A model generated the notes under the pieces. That model saw only the letters and a program-made list of their open reading frames with translations. It searched no databases and was not told the origin of the DNA. A DNA stretch of 64,000 nt, taken from Melaminivora sp034675505 (GTDB lineage: Bacteria; Pseudomonadota; Gammaproteobacteria; Burkholderiales; Burkholderiaceae_C). Of the stretch, positions 43,706 through 52,532 are shown in pieces. The position numbers were made by a program, and so were the translations under genes. The stretch covers positions 682,001 to 746,000 of the forward strand of contig JAUCDD010000025.1 of the NCBI GenBank assembly GCA_034675505.1, read 5' to 3'. Each line of letters opens with the position of its first letter. Positions within the stretch are counted from its first letter, which is position 1.

Positions 43706-45526
43706 CTACGCGCCCGCGTCCTGCGCCGGGCCGCCGGCCAGCCGCGCGTCCAGCCAGCCGCGCAGGCTGTTGACGAACGCCCAGCCGCGCACGCGCGGCA
43801 GGTCGGCCAGCGTGATGCGGGCCTCCTGCAGCCGGCCCGCGCGCAGCAGCGCCGCGCGGCCCACGCCGGGCAGCAGGCCGCAGGCGGCGGGCGGGGTGAC
43901 CCAGCGGCCATCCAGCAGCGCGGCGACGTTGCCAAAGGTGGTCTCGGTGATCTCGCCGGCCTCGTTGTACAGCAGCGTGTCGAACACGCCGCTGCCCGGC
44001 TGCGGCGCAAACGCCGCGTAGTGCGCGCGCCGCGTGGTCTTGTGGCGCACGAATTCGCCGTGCGCGCCGGCAAACGGCTGGTGCGCCAGCGCCAGCAGCA
44101 CCGGCTGGCGCGTCGGCTCCAGCACGAAGGCCTCGGCGCGCGGGCGGCCCTGCCCATCCAGCAGCAGGCGCACGCGCCACAGGCCGCTGCCGTGCGCGCG
44201 GGCGAGCGCGTCCAGGCATGCGTCCAGCGCGGGCGCATCGAACGCGTAACCGAAATGCGCCGCAGTGCGCGCCAGGCGCTCCAGGTGCAGCGCCCGGTGG
44301 CGCAGCTGCCCGTCCTCCAGCGCCAGCGTCTCCAGCAGCTCGAACGGCGCGCTGGCGCGCTCGGCGAAGGCGCGCTTGGCGGCCCATTCCTGCCACTCGG
44401 CTGCTGCTTGAGCGCCCCACACGATGCCGCTGCCGATGCCGCAGCGCAGCTGCTCGCCCAGCAGCTCCAGCGTGCGGATGGGCACGTTGAAGGTGGCGGC
44501 GATGGCGCCGGCGCCGCCCCGCGCGTCCGGGCGCACCACGCCGATGGCGCCGCAGTACAGGCCGCGCGGGCCGGCCTCCAGCTCGCGGATGGCGCGCATG
44601 GCCTCGACCTTGGGCGCGCCGGTGACCGAGCCGCAGGGAAACAGCGCCGCGAACACGTCGGCCAGCCGGGTGCCGGTGCGCGTTTCGGCCTGCACGTCCG
44701 AGGTCATCTGCCACACCGTGGGCAGCGCCTGCGTGCGCAGCAGCTGCGGCACGCGCACGCTGCCCGGCTGCGCGATGCGCGACAGGTCATTCCTCAGCAG
44801 GTCCACGATCATCACGTTCTCGGCGCGCTCCTTCGGGGACGCGCGCAGGCGCTGCTCCTGCGCGGCGTCGTCCTCCGGCGTGCTGCCGCGCGCGGCCGTG
44901 CCCTTCATGGGGCGGGTGAGGATGGGGCCGGCGCCATTCGCGCCGGCACGCCAGTCGAAGAACAGCTCGGGCGACACCGACAGCGCCTGCGCCGCGCCCA
45001 TGTGCAGGAACGCGGCAAAGCCGCCTGGCTGGGCACGCTGCAGCGCCGCGAACAGCGCCAGCGGCGTGCCCGCGCGCAGCCGCCCGGTGAAGGCGGCCGT
45101 GTAGTTGACCTGGTAGAAGCGCCCGGCGGCGATGCCTTGCTGCAGCTGCGCCAGCGCCGCCTCGAACTCCGCGCGTGCCGGCGGCGCATCCCACTCGAGG
45201 TGTGCCGCCGCGTCCGCGCCGCCCGCACGCCCGGGCCAGGGCAGGGCAGCGGCGTGCACGGCGAACCAGGCCAGCGGCAGCCCGGCCGGCGCCGGATGCA
45301 CGGCCAGGGCTGCATCGAACGCCGGCGCGGCCTCGTAGCGCAAGCCGCCCACGCACCAATGCCCGGCGCGTGCGGCGGCCTCCACCACCTGCAGCACCGG
45401 CGCCACGTCCTGCAGGCGCCAGGCGGCGAGCACCTGGCGCGGCGCGCCAAACGCATGGCGCAGGCGCGGCGCGCCTGCCTCCCGAGGGTCGGCGAAATCG
45501 ATCAGTGCGCTGAGGTTTTCGGTCAA
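43706..45526 (-). CDS. pabB: Aminodeoxychorismate synthase component I fused to aminodeoxychorismate lyase (PabB-PabC)
   Basis: 606-residue bifunctional enzyme of p-aminobenzoate (folate) synthesis. The N-terminal two thirds are chorismate-binding (YQVNYTAAFTGRL, PELFFDWR, TRPMKGTAARG, AENVMIVDLLRNDLSRIA, VFAALFPCGSVTGAPKVEAM); the C-terminal third is a class IV PLP aminotransferase-like lyase (GVFDTLLYNEAGEITETTFGN, LLPGVGRAALL). Such fusions are known. Start is a TTG at 45526, within boundary repeat copy 8 whose ATTTGACC end supplies it; no ATG is available upstream. Confidence 0.93.
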   Translation of the reverse strand: MTENLSALIDFADPREAGAPRLRHAFGAPRQVLAAWRLQDVAPVLQVVEAAARAGHWCVGGLRYEAAPAFDAALAVHPAPAGLPLAWFAVHAAALPWPGRAGGADAAAHLEWDAPPARAEFEAALAQLQQGIAAGRFYQVNYTAAFTGRLRAGTPLALFAALQRAQPGGFAAFLHMGAAQALSVSPELFFDWRAGANGAGPILTRPMKGTAARGSTPEDDAAQEQRLRASPKERAENVMIVDLLRNDLSRIAQPGSVRVPQLLRTQALPTVWQMTSDVQAETRTGTRLADVFAALFPCGSVTGAPKVEAMRAIRELEAGPRGLYCGAIGVVRPDARGGAGAIAATFNVPIRTLELLGEQLRCGIGSGIVWGAQAAAEWQEWAAKRAFAERASAPFELLETLALEDGQLRHRALHLERLARTAAHFGYAFDAPALDACLDALARAHGSGLWRVRLLLDGQGRPRAEAFVLEPTRQPVLLALAHQPFAGAHGEFVRHKTTRRAHYAAFAPQPGSGVFDTLLYNEAGEITETTFGNVAALLDGRWVTPPAACGLLPGVGRAALLRAGRLQEARITLADLPRVRGWAFVNSLRGWLDARLAGGPAQDAGA

Positions 45527-45583
45527 ATCAGCCTCTAGCCGGCGCCAGTAGCCGGCAGTTTGCTATTTAAATAATAGCAAAAC
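45516..45583 (-). repeat. Boundary repeat copy 8 overlapping pabBC start
   Basis: Minus-strand copy: TTTGCTATTATTTAAATAGC, GCCGGCTACTGGCGCCGGC, then CTGATTTGACCG. Its TTTGACC end contains the TTG start codon of the pabBC gene. Confidence 0.78.
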
Positions 45584-45588
45584 GGATG

Positions 45589-46719
45589 CTATGCCGCGCC
45601 CAGGTGCGGCACCAGCGCGCCCGCGTCCCGCCCGCCCTTGAGCGCGGCGGTGAAGGCCAGCATGCGGTCTATGGGCTGGCGCGCGCGCGGGATCAGCGCC
45701 GCGTCCACCTCGACGGCCCCGGCCCCCGTCTCCAGCGCGTGCGCCACGCCGGCCAGGCCGTTCATGGCCATCCAGGGGCAGCTGGCGCAGCTCTTGCAGG
45801 TGGCGCTGTTGCCGGCGGTGGGCGCCTCGATGAAGGTCTTGCCGGGGTTGCGCATGCGCAGCTGGTGCAGCATGCCGCTGTCGGTGGCGACGATGAAGGT
45901 GTCGGCATCGAGCTCGTGCGCGGCGCGCAGGATGGCGCTGGTCGAGCCCACGGCGTCGGCCAGGGCGATCACGTCGGCGGGGCTTTCCGGGTGCACCAGC
46001 ACGCGTGCGCCCGGGTGCTCGGCCTTCAGGGCGGCCAGCTCCCCGGCCTTGAACTCATCGTGCACGATGCACGCGCCGGGCCAGAACACCATGTCGGCGC
46101 CGGTCTGCTGCTGGATGTAGCCGCCCAGGTGGCGGTCCGGCGCCCACAGGATCTTGTGGCCGGCCGCGTGCAGCGCGCCCACGATCTCCAGCGCGCAGCT
46201 GGAGGTGACCAGCCAGTCGGCGCGCGCCTTCACCGCCGCGCTGGTGTTGGCATAGACCACCACGGTGCGCTCCGGGTGCGCATCGCAGAAGGCGCTGAAG
46301 GCGTCCGCGGGGCAACCCAGGTCCAGCGAGCAGGTGGCGTCCAGGTCGGGCATCAGCACGGTCTTGTGGGGCGACAGGATCTTCGCCGTCTCACCCATGA
46401 AGCGCACGCCGGACACCACCAGCGTCGTTGCCGCGTGGTCGCGCCCGAAGCGCGCCATCTCCAGCGAATCGCTGACGATGCCGCCCGTTTCCTCGGCCAG
46501 GTCCTGCAGGTCGGGGTGCACGTAGTAGTGCGACACCAGGGCGGCGTTCTTCTCGCGCAGCAGCCGGCGGATGCGCTCCTTCAGGCGCTCGCGCTCGGCA
46601 GGCAGGGGCTCGGGCGGCACGCGCGCCCAGGCGTGGCGCGTGGTGCAGGCGGCCGCTCCCTGGGGCTGCTCGTACTCGACCGGGATGACCGGGATCACGG
46701 ACGCTGTGGCGCTGCTCAT
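45589..46719 (-). CDS. nadA: Quinolinate synthase
   Basis: 376-residue [4Fe-4S] enzyme condensing iminoaspartate with dihydroxyacetone phosphate. Three cluster Cys are visible: DATCSLDLGCP region, VTSSCALEIV, and the C-terminal CKSCASCPWMAMN. HYYVHPDLQDLA and VVSGVRFMGETAKIL are family motifs. Start ATG 46719 overlaps the nadC stop as ATGA, so the two are coupled. Confidence 0.96.
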   Translation of the reverse strand: MSSATASVIPVIPVEYEQPQGAAACTTRHAWARVPPEPLPAERERLKERIRRLLREKNAALVSHYYVHPDLQDLAEETGGIVSDSLEMARFGRDHAATTLVVSGVRFMGETAKILSPHKTVLMPDLDATCSLDLGCPADAFSAFCDAHPERTVVVYANTSAAVKARADWLVTSSCALEIVGALHAAGHKILWAPDRHLGGYIQQQTGADMVFWPGACIVHDEFKAGELAALKAEHPGARVLVHPESPADVIALADAVGSTSAILRAAHELDADTFIVATDSGMLHQLRMRNPGKTFIEAPTAGNSATCKSCASCPWMAMNGLAGVAHALETGAGAVEVDAALIPRARQPIDRMLAFTAALKGGRDAGALVPHLGAA

Positions 46720-47588
46720 GCCAGTTCCTGAAAACGCATGGAGTAATCGGTGGCGCGCACGTCCTTGGTCAGCGCGCCGATGGAGATGCGGTCCACGCCG
46801 GTCTCGGCCAGCGTGCGCAGGCCGTCAAGCGTCACGCCGCCGGAGATTTCCAGCACCGCGCGGGCGGCATTCAGGCGCACGGCCTCGTGCAGCATGGCCA
46901 GCGGCATGTTGTCCAGCAGCACCATGGCCGCGCCCGCCTCCAGCGCCTCGGCCAGCTGCGCCAGGGTTTCCACCTCGACCTCGATGAAGCTGGCCTGCCC
47001 GGCCAGGCCCTGGGCCGCGCGCAGCGCGGCCGTCACGCTGCCGGCGGCGGCGATGTGGTTTTCCTTGATCAGCACGGCGTCATACAGGCCGATGCGGTGG
47101 TTCAGCCCGCCGCCCGTGCGCACGGCGTACTTTTGCGCCAGGCGCAGGCCGGGCAGGGTCTTGCGCGTATCGACGATGCGCGCGCGCGTGCCGGCGACCG
47201 CATCGACGTAGGTGCGCGTCTTGGTGGCGACGGCCGAGAGCAGCTGCAGGAAGTTCAGCGCCGTGCGCTCGGCCGACAGCAGCGCGCGCGCGTCGCCCTC
47301 GATCTCCAGCACCACCTGGTCGCTCGCGCAGCGCTGGCCCTCGGCCACGTGCCAGGTCAGCTGCACGGCCGGGTCGAGCGCGCGCAGCGCCGCCTCCACC
47401 CAGGGCGCGCCGCACACCACGGCGCTCTCGCGCGCCAGCACGCGGGCGCGGGCGCGCCGCCCGGGAGCAATCAGGCCGGCCGTCAGGTCGCCGGCGCCCA
47501 CGTCCTCGGCCAGCGCGCGCTGCACGTCGGCCAGCGCCAGCGCCTGCACGGCGGCGGGGGAAAAAAGGCTGTCGGAGGGTGTCTTCAT
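46716..47588 (-). CDS. nadC: Quinolinate phosphoribosyltransferase (nicotinate-nucleotide pyrophosphorylase)
   Basis: 290-residue enzyme making nicotinate mononucleotide from quinolinate and PRPP. ALAEDVGAGDLTAGLI at the N-terminus, ERTALNFLQLLSAVATKTR, DTRKTLPGLRLAQKYAVRTGGGLNHRIGL, and the barrel motifs EVEVETLAQL and VDRISIGALTK are exact for NadC. Start ATG 47588. It is the first gene of the nadC-nadA pair and is divergent from panB with 105 bases between starts. Confidence 0.96.
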   Translation of the reverse strand: MKTPSDSLFSPAAVQALALADVQRALAEDVGAGDLTAGLIAPGRRARARVLARESAVVCGAPWVEAALRALDPAVQLTWHVAEGQRCASDQVVLEIEGDARALLSAERTALNFLQLLSAVATKTRTYVDAVAGTRARIVDTRKTLPGLRLAQKYAVRTGGGLNHRIGLYDAVLIKENHIAAAGSVTAALRAAQGLAGQASFIEVEVETLAQLAEALEAGAAMVLLDNMPLAMLHEAVRLNAARAVLEISGGVTLDGLRTLAETGVDRISIGALTKDVRATDYSMRFQELA

Positions 47589-47693
47589 GGGGCGCGAAGC
47601 ATAGCCGCATCGCACGGGTGGCAGGTAATGCTGCACTGCACATAGACTTCGGGGCATTTTTCTGCCGCCACCCGCCTTGCCAGAAGCCCCGCC

Positions 47694-48578
47694 ATGACCG
47701 ACTCCAGCCCCGCCACCCCCTACGGCACCCTGCCGCCGGCCTCGCCGCTGCCGCAGCGCCGCCCCATCAGCCTGCCGCGCCTGGCGCAGCTGCGCGCGGC
47801 GGGCGAGAAAATCACCATGCTCACGGCCTATGACGCCACCTTCGCCGCCGTGGCCGACGCGGCGGGCGTCGAATGCATCCTGGTGGGCGACTCGCTGGGC
47901 ATGGTCTGCCAGGGCCTGCCCAGCACCGTGGGCGTGTCCCTGGAGACCATGGCCTACCACACCGCCAGCGTGGCGCGCGGCCTGCACCGCGCACAGGCCA
48001 CGGCTTGGCTGGTGTCCGACCTGCCCTACGGCAGCTATGGCGAGGGCCGCGAGCAGGCGCTGCGCAGCGCCTGCCAGCTCATGCAGGCGGGCGCGCACAT
48101 GGTCAAGCTGGAAGGCGGCGGCTGGACGGCGGACACCGTGCGCTTCCTGGTCGAGCGCGGCGTGCCCGTCTGCGCCCACCTGGGCCTGACGCCGCAGACC
48201 GTGCACGCCCTGGGCGGCTACCGCGTGCAGGGCAAGGGCGACACGGCCGCGGCCGAGCTGCGCCGCCACGCGCTGGAGCTGCAGGACGCCGGCGCCGCCA
48301 TGCTGGTGCTGGAGATGGTGCCCGCTCCCCTGGCCGCCGCGCTGACGGCCGAGCTGGCGCACTGCCACACCATCGGCATCGGCGCGGGCAGCGGCACCGC
48401 CGGCCAGGTGCTGGTGCTGCACGACATGCTGGGCATGAACCTGGGCCGCATGCCGCGCTTCGTGCGCAGCTTCATGGGGGCGGGCGACGGCAGCGTGCGC
48501 GGCGCCATCGAGGCCTATGTGCGCGCCGTCAAGGACGGCAGCTTCCCCGACGACCAGCAGCACGCCTGGACCGCCTGA
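47694..48578 (+). CDS. panB: 3-methyl-2-oxobutanoate hydroxymethyltransferase
   Basis: 294-residue TIM-barrel enzyme of pantothenate synthesis (ketopantoate from ketoisovalerate and methylene-THF). ITMLTAYDATFAAVADAAGV, ECILVGDSLGMVCQG, VKLEGGGW, AHLGLTPQTVHALGGYRVQGKG and VLHDMLGMN are family landmarks including Mg-binding Asp and catalytic Glu. A 30-residue N-terminal extension precedes the fold. panC follows 24 bases later. Confidence 0.96.
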   Translation: MTDSSPATPYGTLPPASPLPQRRPISLPRLAQLRAAGEKITMLTAYDATFAAVADAAGVECILVGDSLGMVCQGLPSTVGVSLETMAYHTASVARGLHRAQATAWLVSDLPYGSYGEGREQALRSACQLMQAGAHMVKLEGGGWTADTVRFLVERGVPVCAHLGLTPQTVHALGGYRVQGKGDTAAAELRRHALELQDAGAAMLVLEMVPAPLAAALTAELAHCHTIGIGAGSGTAGQVLVLHDMLGMNLGRMPRFVRSFMGAGDGSVRGAIEAYVRAVKDGSFPDDQQHAWTA

Positions 48579-48602
48579 TTCTCAACCTCCCTGGAGCGCT
48601 TC

Positions 48603-49442
48603 ATGCAGACCGTCCACACCATCGCCGACCTGCGCGCCTTCCTCTGCGGGCGCGGCCGCCCGGCCTTCGTGCCCACCATGGGCAACCTGCACCAGGGCCA
48701 CCTGGACCTGGTGCGCCAGGCGCGGGGCCTGGGGGACGTCACCGTGGCCAGCATCTTCGTCAACCGCCTGCAGTTCCTGCCGCACGAGGACTTCGACAGC
48801 TATCCGCGCACGCTGCAGCGGGACGCGCAGCTGCTGCAGGAGCAGGGCTGCGACCTGCTCTTTGCCCCGCGCGAGGCCGACCTGTACCCCGAGCCGCAGA
48901 CGTTCAAGGTGCAGCCCGACCCGCAGCTGGCCGACCTGCTGGAGGGGCACTTCCGCCCAGGCTTCTTCACCGGCGTGTGTACCGTGGTGCTCAAGCTGCT
49001 GTCGTGCGTATTCGCAGGCAGCCCGGGCGTGGCGGTGTTCGGCGCCAAGGACTACCAGCAGCTCATGGTGGTGCGCGCCATGGCGCGGCAGTTCGCGCTG
49101 CCGGTCGAGATCGTGGCCGGCGCGACCTGCCGCGCCGCCGACGGGCTGGCGCTGAGCTCGCGCAACGGCTACCTGAGCCCGTCCGAGCGCGCCCAGGCCG
49201 TGCAGCTGCTGGCCGCGCTGCAGTCGCTGGCGCAGGCAGCGCTCGCACCCGGGGCCGACCTGCCCGCGCTGGAGCAGCGCGCCCTGGCCGCGCTGCGCGG
49301 GCAGGGCTGGCAGCCGGACTACCTGACGGTGCGCCAGCGCAGCGACCTGCAGCCGCCGCAAGTGCCGCAGGCAGGCCGCCTGGTGGTGCTGGGCGCGGCC
49401 CGGCTGGGTGGCACGCGTCTGATCGACAACCTGGAATTTTGA
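48603..49442 (+). CDS. panC: Pantothenate synthetase
   Basis: 279-residue ligase joining pantoate and beta-alanine with ATP. VPTMGNLHQGHLDLVRQA contains the HxGH-type motif, FVNRLQFLPHEDFDSYPRT the pantoate region, AVFGAKDYQQLMVVR and LALSSRNGYLSP the ATP site. Start ATG 48603. Completes a panB-panC operon; panD is not in the window. No clear terminator downstream. Confidence 0.96.
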   Translation: MQTVHTIADLRAFLCGRGRPAFVPTMGNLHQGHLDLVRQARGLGDVTVASIFVNRLQFLPHEDFDSYPRTLQRDAQLLQEQGCDLLFAPREADLYPEPQTFKVQPDPQLADLLEGHFRPGFFTGVCTVVLKLLSCVFAGSPGVAVFGAKDYQQLMVVRAMARQFALPVEIVAGATCRAADGLALSSRNGYLSPSERAQAVQLLAALQSLAQAALAPGADLPALEQRALAALRGQGWQPDYLTVRQRSDLQPPQVPQAGRLVVLGAARLGGTRLIDNLEF

Positions 49443-49590
49443 GAGCGGGACGCGACGCCGCTGCGGCGGCAACGGGCAGCGCGGCGTCAACCCGCGCCTA
49501 CGCCTGCCATGAGCATCGGCGGACAGGCTGGCAGGGGCGGGCTGCGTAAGGTCTAGCCATCCCAACCACTGCCCATCCAAGGAGTTCTCC

Positions 49591-49665
49591 ATGCCCGTCA
49601 TCCTGTGGCTTCTCGGCGTTCCGCTGTCCGTCGTGCTGTTGCTGCTGTTGTTCGGCGTTCTCTGA
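49591..49665 (+). CDS. Putative 24-residue membrane micro-ORF
   Basis: MPVILWLLGVPLSVVLLLLL followed by FGVL and stop: one hydrophobic helix, no charged residue. AAGGAG at 49579-49584 is ideally placed (six bases before ATG) and a good terminator follows 34 bases after the stop, so the unit looks translated. Too short for usual gene callers. I recognise no family with confidence. Confidence 0.5.
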   Translation: MPVILWLLGVPLSVVLLLLLFGVL

Positions 49666-49699
49666 CGCCCCGCTGCAGCGCTGATTCCCCCTCCCCATG

Positions 49700-49729
49700 C
49701 CCGCAGGCGCGCCAGCCCTGCGGGTTTTT
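49700..49729 (+). terminator. Terminator after the micro-ORF
   Basis: CCCGCAGG pairs with CCTGCGGG (49700-49707 with 49717-49724), followed by five T. Confidence 0.8.
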
Positions 49730-49847
49730 CCTTGTGCGGGCCGTGTCTGGCAGGCAAGATGCGAATGCCAGATAATTTTTACTTTTGTTCACCAATGGGC
49801 GCCGCATCGGCGGCCCCGTTCACGGCTTCAACCACGAGGATTTGCGC

Positions 49848-50469
49848 ATGTCTCCACTTTCCTTCACCGCTGTCGCGCTTGCCGCGCTGCTGGGCGCCGG
49901 CGCTGCCAGCGCCCAATCGGTCTATGGCCAGGTCGGCACCACCGGCGCCACGCTGGGCTATGCCCAGCACCTGGATGGCTTCAACCTGCGCGGCGACCTG
50001 AATTTCGCCAACTACAACCGCGACTTCCGCGCCGGCAGCGTGGACTACGGCGCCAAGCTCAAGTTCACCACCGTGGGCCTGTTTGCCGACTACTTCGCCG
50101 TGAGCCAGTTCCGCGTCACGGCCGGCGCCTTCCTGGGCCGCGACACGGTCTCCGCCTATGGCAAGAACAGCGCCAACTCGGACGTGCTGCCCGGCGAGTA
50201 CGTGGAAGGCCGCATCCGCACGCGCCAGGTGCGGCCCTACCTGGGCGTGGGCTGGGGCTTCGGGCCGACGGCTGGCCCCGGCCTGTCCTTCGTCGCCGAC
50301 CTGGGCGCCAGCTATGGCTCGCCCCGCACCGAGTACGACGTCTCGCCCGGCATGCAGCGCTACTGGGGCATAGACCGCGTGCAGCGAAGAGCGCCGCAAG
50401 TTCGACGACAAGGTCAACGACTACCGCTGGCTGCCAGTGGTGCGCCTGGGCGCAACCTACCGCTTCTGA
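49848..50469 (+). CDS. Outer-membrane beta-barrel protein (frameshift near 3' end)
   Basis: Small outer-membrane protein: signal peptide (MSPLSFTAVALAALLGAGAASAQ), then alternating strands such as VYGQVGTTGATLGYAQHL, LRGDLNFANYNRDF and PYLGVGWGFGPTAGPGLSF, like OmpA/OmpW-type eight-stranded barrels. The given sequence leaves frame after Q (50384); the other frame continues EERRKFDDKVNDYRWLPVV and ends RLGATYRF with the terminal Phe required for barrel insertion. One extra C at 50385 (or two lost bases) explains it; corrected length 206 residues. Family not identified further. Confidence 0.78.
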
Positions 50470-50497
50470 GCGGCGCGCCCCGCCTGGGCGCCGCACC

Positions 50498-50532
50498 AGC
50501 CCCCCGCGCCGCCTCCGGCCGGGGCTTTTTTT
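50498..50532 (+). terminator. Terminator after outer-membrane protein gene
   Basis: AGCCCC...GGGGCT stem (50498-50503 with 50521-50526) with GC-rich inner part, followed by seven T. Confidence 0.75.
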
Positions 50533-50541
50533 ATGCCTGGG

Positions 50542-51543
50542 TCATTCTTCGCGCGGGTCGCGCGCCATCAGCTGCTGCACTGCGGCGCCAGGCTCGATGG
50601 CGCCGTCGAGCAGTGCCGCCACGGTCGCGGCCAGCGGCATTTCCACCCCGGCGTGGCGCGCCCGCGCCAGCACCGTGCGGGCGCTGTACACCCCTTCGGC
50701 CACATGGCCCAGCGACTGCACGGCGTGCTCCAGCGTCTGGCCCTGCGCCAGCAGCAGCCCCACCTTGCGGTTGCGCGACAGCTCGCCGGTGGCCGTCAGC
50801 ACCAGGTCGCCCAGGCCCGACAGGCCCATGAAGGTCTCGGCGCGCGCGCCCAGCGCCAGCCCCAGGCGGGTCATCTCGGCCAGGCCGCGGGTGATCAGCG
50901 CGGCGCGTGCATTCAGCCCCAGCTGCAGCCCGTCGCACAGGCCGGTGGCGATGGCCAGCACGTTCTTGACCGCGCCGCCCACTTCCACGCCCACCAGGTC
51001 ATCGTTGGCATAGACGCGCAGGTGCGGGCTGTGCAAGGCCTGCACCAGCGCCTGGCGCACCTCGGCGTGCGCGCTGGCGGCCACCAGCGCCGTGGGCTGG
51101 CCGCGCGCCACCTCCAGCGCAAAGCTGGGGCCGCTGAGGGCGCCGCCAGGCACGCCGGGCGCCACCTGTGCGTGGACCTCATGCGCCAGCAGGCCGAAGG
51201 GTTGGCCGGCGGCAGCGCTCTCGAAGCCCTTGCACAGCCAGGCCAGCGGAACGCGGCAGCCGCGCAGCTGCGCCAGCATGGTGCGCAGCGCGGCCATGGG
51301 CGTGCCCAGGATCACCAGGTCGGCGCCGGCGAGCTGGGCGGCCGGATCGCCGCTGGCCAGCGTGATCGAGGGCGGCAGGGCGGCAGTGCGCAGGTAGCGC
51401 GCGTTCTCGCGCCCGGCCTGCATGGCGGCTGCCTGGGCGGCGTCGCGTGCCCACAGCCGTACCGTGTGCCCGGCCGGATGGGCGGCCGCGCTGATGGCGA
51501 TCGCCGTCCCCCAGGCACCTGCTCCAAGCACTACTATTTTCAT
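50542..51543 (-). CDS. gpsA: Glycerol-3-phosphate dehydrogenase [NAD(P)+]
   Basis: 333-residue enzyme supplying sn-glycerol-3-phosphate for phospholipids. Rossmann motif MKIVVLGAGAWGTAIAISAA, then WLCKGFE, SGPSFALEVARGQPTAL, the catalytic Lys in GGAVKNVLAIATGLCDGL and GLSGLGDLVLTATGELSRNR are all typical. ATG 51543 lies inside boundary repeat copy 9. Last gene of a secB-gpsA run, convergent with the outer-membrane protein gene. Confidence 0.96.
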   Translation of the reverse strand: MKIVVLGAGAWGTAIAISAAAHPAGHTVRLWARDAAQAAAMQAGRENARYLRTAALPPSITLASGDPAAQLAGADLVILGTPMAALRTMLAQLRGCRVPLAWLCKGFESAAAGQPFGLLAHEVHAQVAPGVPGGALSGPSFALEVARGQPTALVAASAHAEVRQALVQALHSPHLRVYANDDLVGVEVGGAVKNVLAIATGLCDGLQLGLNARAALITRGLAEMTRLGLALGARAETFMGLSGLGDLVLTATGELSRNRKVGLLLAQGQTLEHAVQSLGHVAEGVYSARTVLARARHAGVEMPLAATVAALLDGAIEPGAAVQQLMARDPREE

Positions 51544-51595
51544 AGCTAACTATTGGCAGCTGGCGCCGGCAAGACGGCCAAAACGCCCAAAGACA
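51530..51595 (+). repeat. Boundary repeat copy 9 overlapping gpsA start
   Basis: CTACTATTTTCATAGCTAAC, then GGCGCCGGC and a diverged tail. The CAT of TTTCAT is the gpsA start codon read on the minus strand. Confidence 0.68.
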
Positions 51596-51644
51596 GCGCT
51601 GCCGGCTGTTTTTGGGCCTGCGCCAGGCTTGCAGCGCTGTGGTG

Positions 51645-52103
51645 TTACTGCGCGGTGCTGTTGGCAGCCTCGGCTGCGGCGGCCTGCTGCTGCTCGTACA
51701 TGGCCTGGAAGTTGATCTCGGCCAGGTGCACGGGCGGGAAGCCGGCGCGCGTGATCACGTCGGCCACGCTGGCGCGCAGGTAGGGGTAGACGATCTGCGG
51801 GCAGGCCACGCCGATGATCACGCCCATCTGCTCCTCGGGCACGTGGCGGATCTCGAAGATGCCGGCCTGCTTGGCTTCGACCAGGAACACCGTCTTGTCC
51901 TTGATCTTGGTCTGCACCGTGGCGGTCACGGCGACTTCGAAGATGCCTTCGACCACGGGCGTGGCTTCCACGCCCAGCTGGATGTCCACGCTGGGCTGCT
52001 CCTGCTCCAACAGGATGTTGGGCGAATTGGGCTGCTCCAGGGACAAGTCCTTCAGGTACACGCGCTGGATCTGGAACACGGGGGTTGCTTCTTCGGTGGC
52101 CAT
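51645..52103 (-). CDS. secB: Protein-export chaperone SecB
   Basis: 152-residue tetrameric chaperone that holds preproteins for SecA. FQIQRVYLKDLSLEQPNSP at the N-terminus, then VAVTATVQ, FLVEAKQAGIFEI and ACPQIVYPYLRASVADVITRAGFPPVHLAEINF match SecB throughout. Start ATG 52103. A weak terminator separates it from grxC upstream, so it may have its own promoter. Confidence 0.97.
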   Translation of the reverse strand: MATEEATPVFQIQRVYLKDLSLEQPNSPNILLEQEQPSVDIQLGVEATPVVEGIFEVAVTATVQTKIKDKTVFLVEAKQAGIFEIRHVPEEQMGVIIGVACPQIVYPYLRASVADVITRAGFPPVHLAEINFQAMYEQQQAAAAEAANSTAQ

Positions 52104-52120
52104 GGTCTCGGGTCTTTCAG

Positions 52121-52161
52121 TCAAAACAAAGCCCGCCGGGAGCTTGCCTTCCGCAGCGGGC
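52121..52161 (-). terminator. Possible terminator between grxC and secB
   Basis: On the minus strand GCCCGC (52161-52156) pairs with GCGGGC (52136-52131), followed by TTTGTTTTG. The loop is long (19 bases) and the T tract interrupted, hence modest confidence. Confidence 0.4.
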
Positions 52162-52206
52162 ACAGGGGCGCCATTATGCAATGGCCCCCTGGCGGGGGCG
52201 GCTGGT

Positions 52207-52464
52207 TCAGCCCTGCAGCAAGGGGGCCAGGCCGCCCCGGCCGTCCAGCGCCACCAGGTCGTCATGGCCGCCCACGTGGGTGTCGCCGATGAAGATCTGC
52301 GGCACCGTGCGCCGGCCGGTGGTCTCCATCATGTGCTGGCGCGCCGCGGGGTCGGTGTCCACGCGGATTTCCTCGATGTGCTCCACGCCCTTGGCTTTCA
52401 GCAGCTGCTTGGCGCGGATGCAGTAGGGGCAGACGGCGGTGGTGTACATCCTGACGGCTTGCAT
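52207..52464 (-). CDS. grxC: Glutaredoxin 3
   Basis: 85-residue thiol-disulfide reductase. Active site VCPYC at residues 12-15 (CPYC), cis-Pro region TVPQIFIGDTHVGGHDDL for glutathione binding. Start ATG 52464. Downstream of the rhodanese gene by 68 bases and upstream of secB, the usual order in betaproteobacteria. Confidence 0.96.
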   Translation of the reverse strand: MQAVRMYTTAVCPYCIRAKQLLKAKGVEHIEEIRVDTDPAARQHMMETTGRRTVPQIFIGDTHVGGHDDLVALDGRGGLAPLLQG

Positions 52465-52532
52465 GGCGGATTCCTTCGCGGGTGTTGGTGGGTGGTTCTT
52501 GGGGGCGGTCAGCCGTGCAGGTGCAGGCGGCG

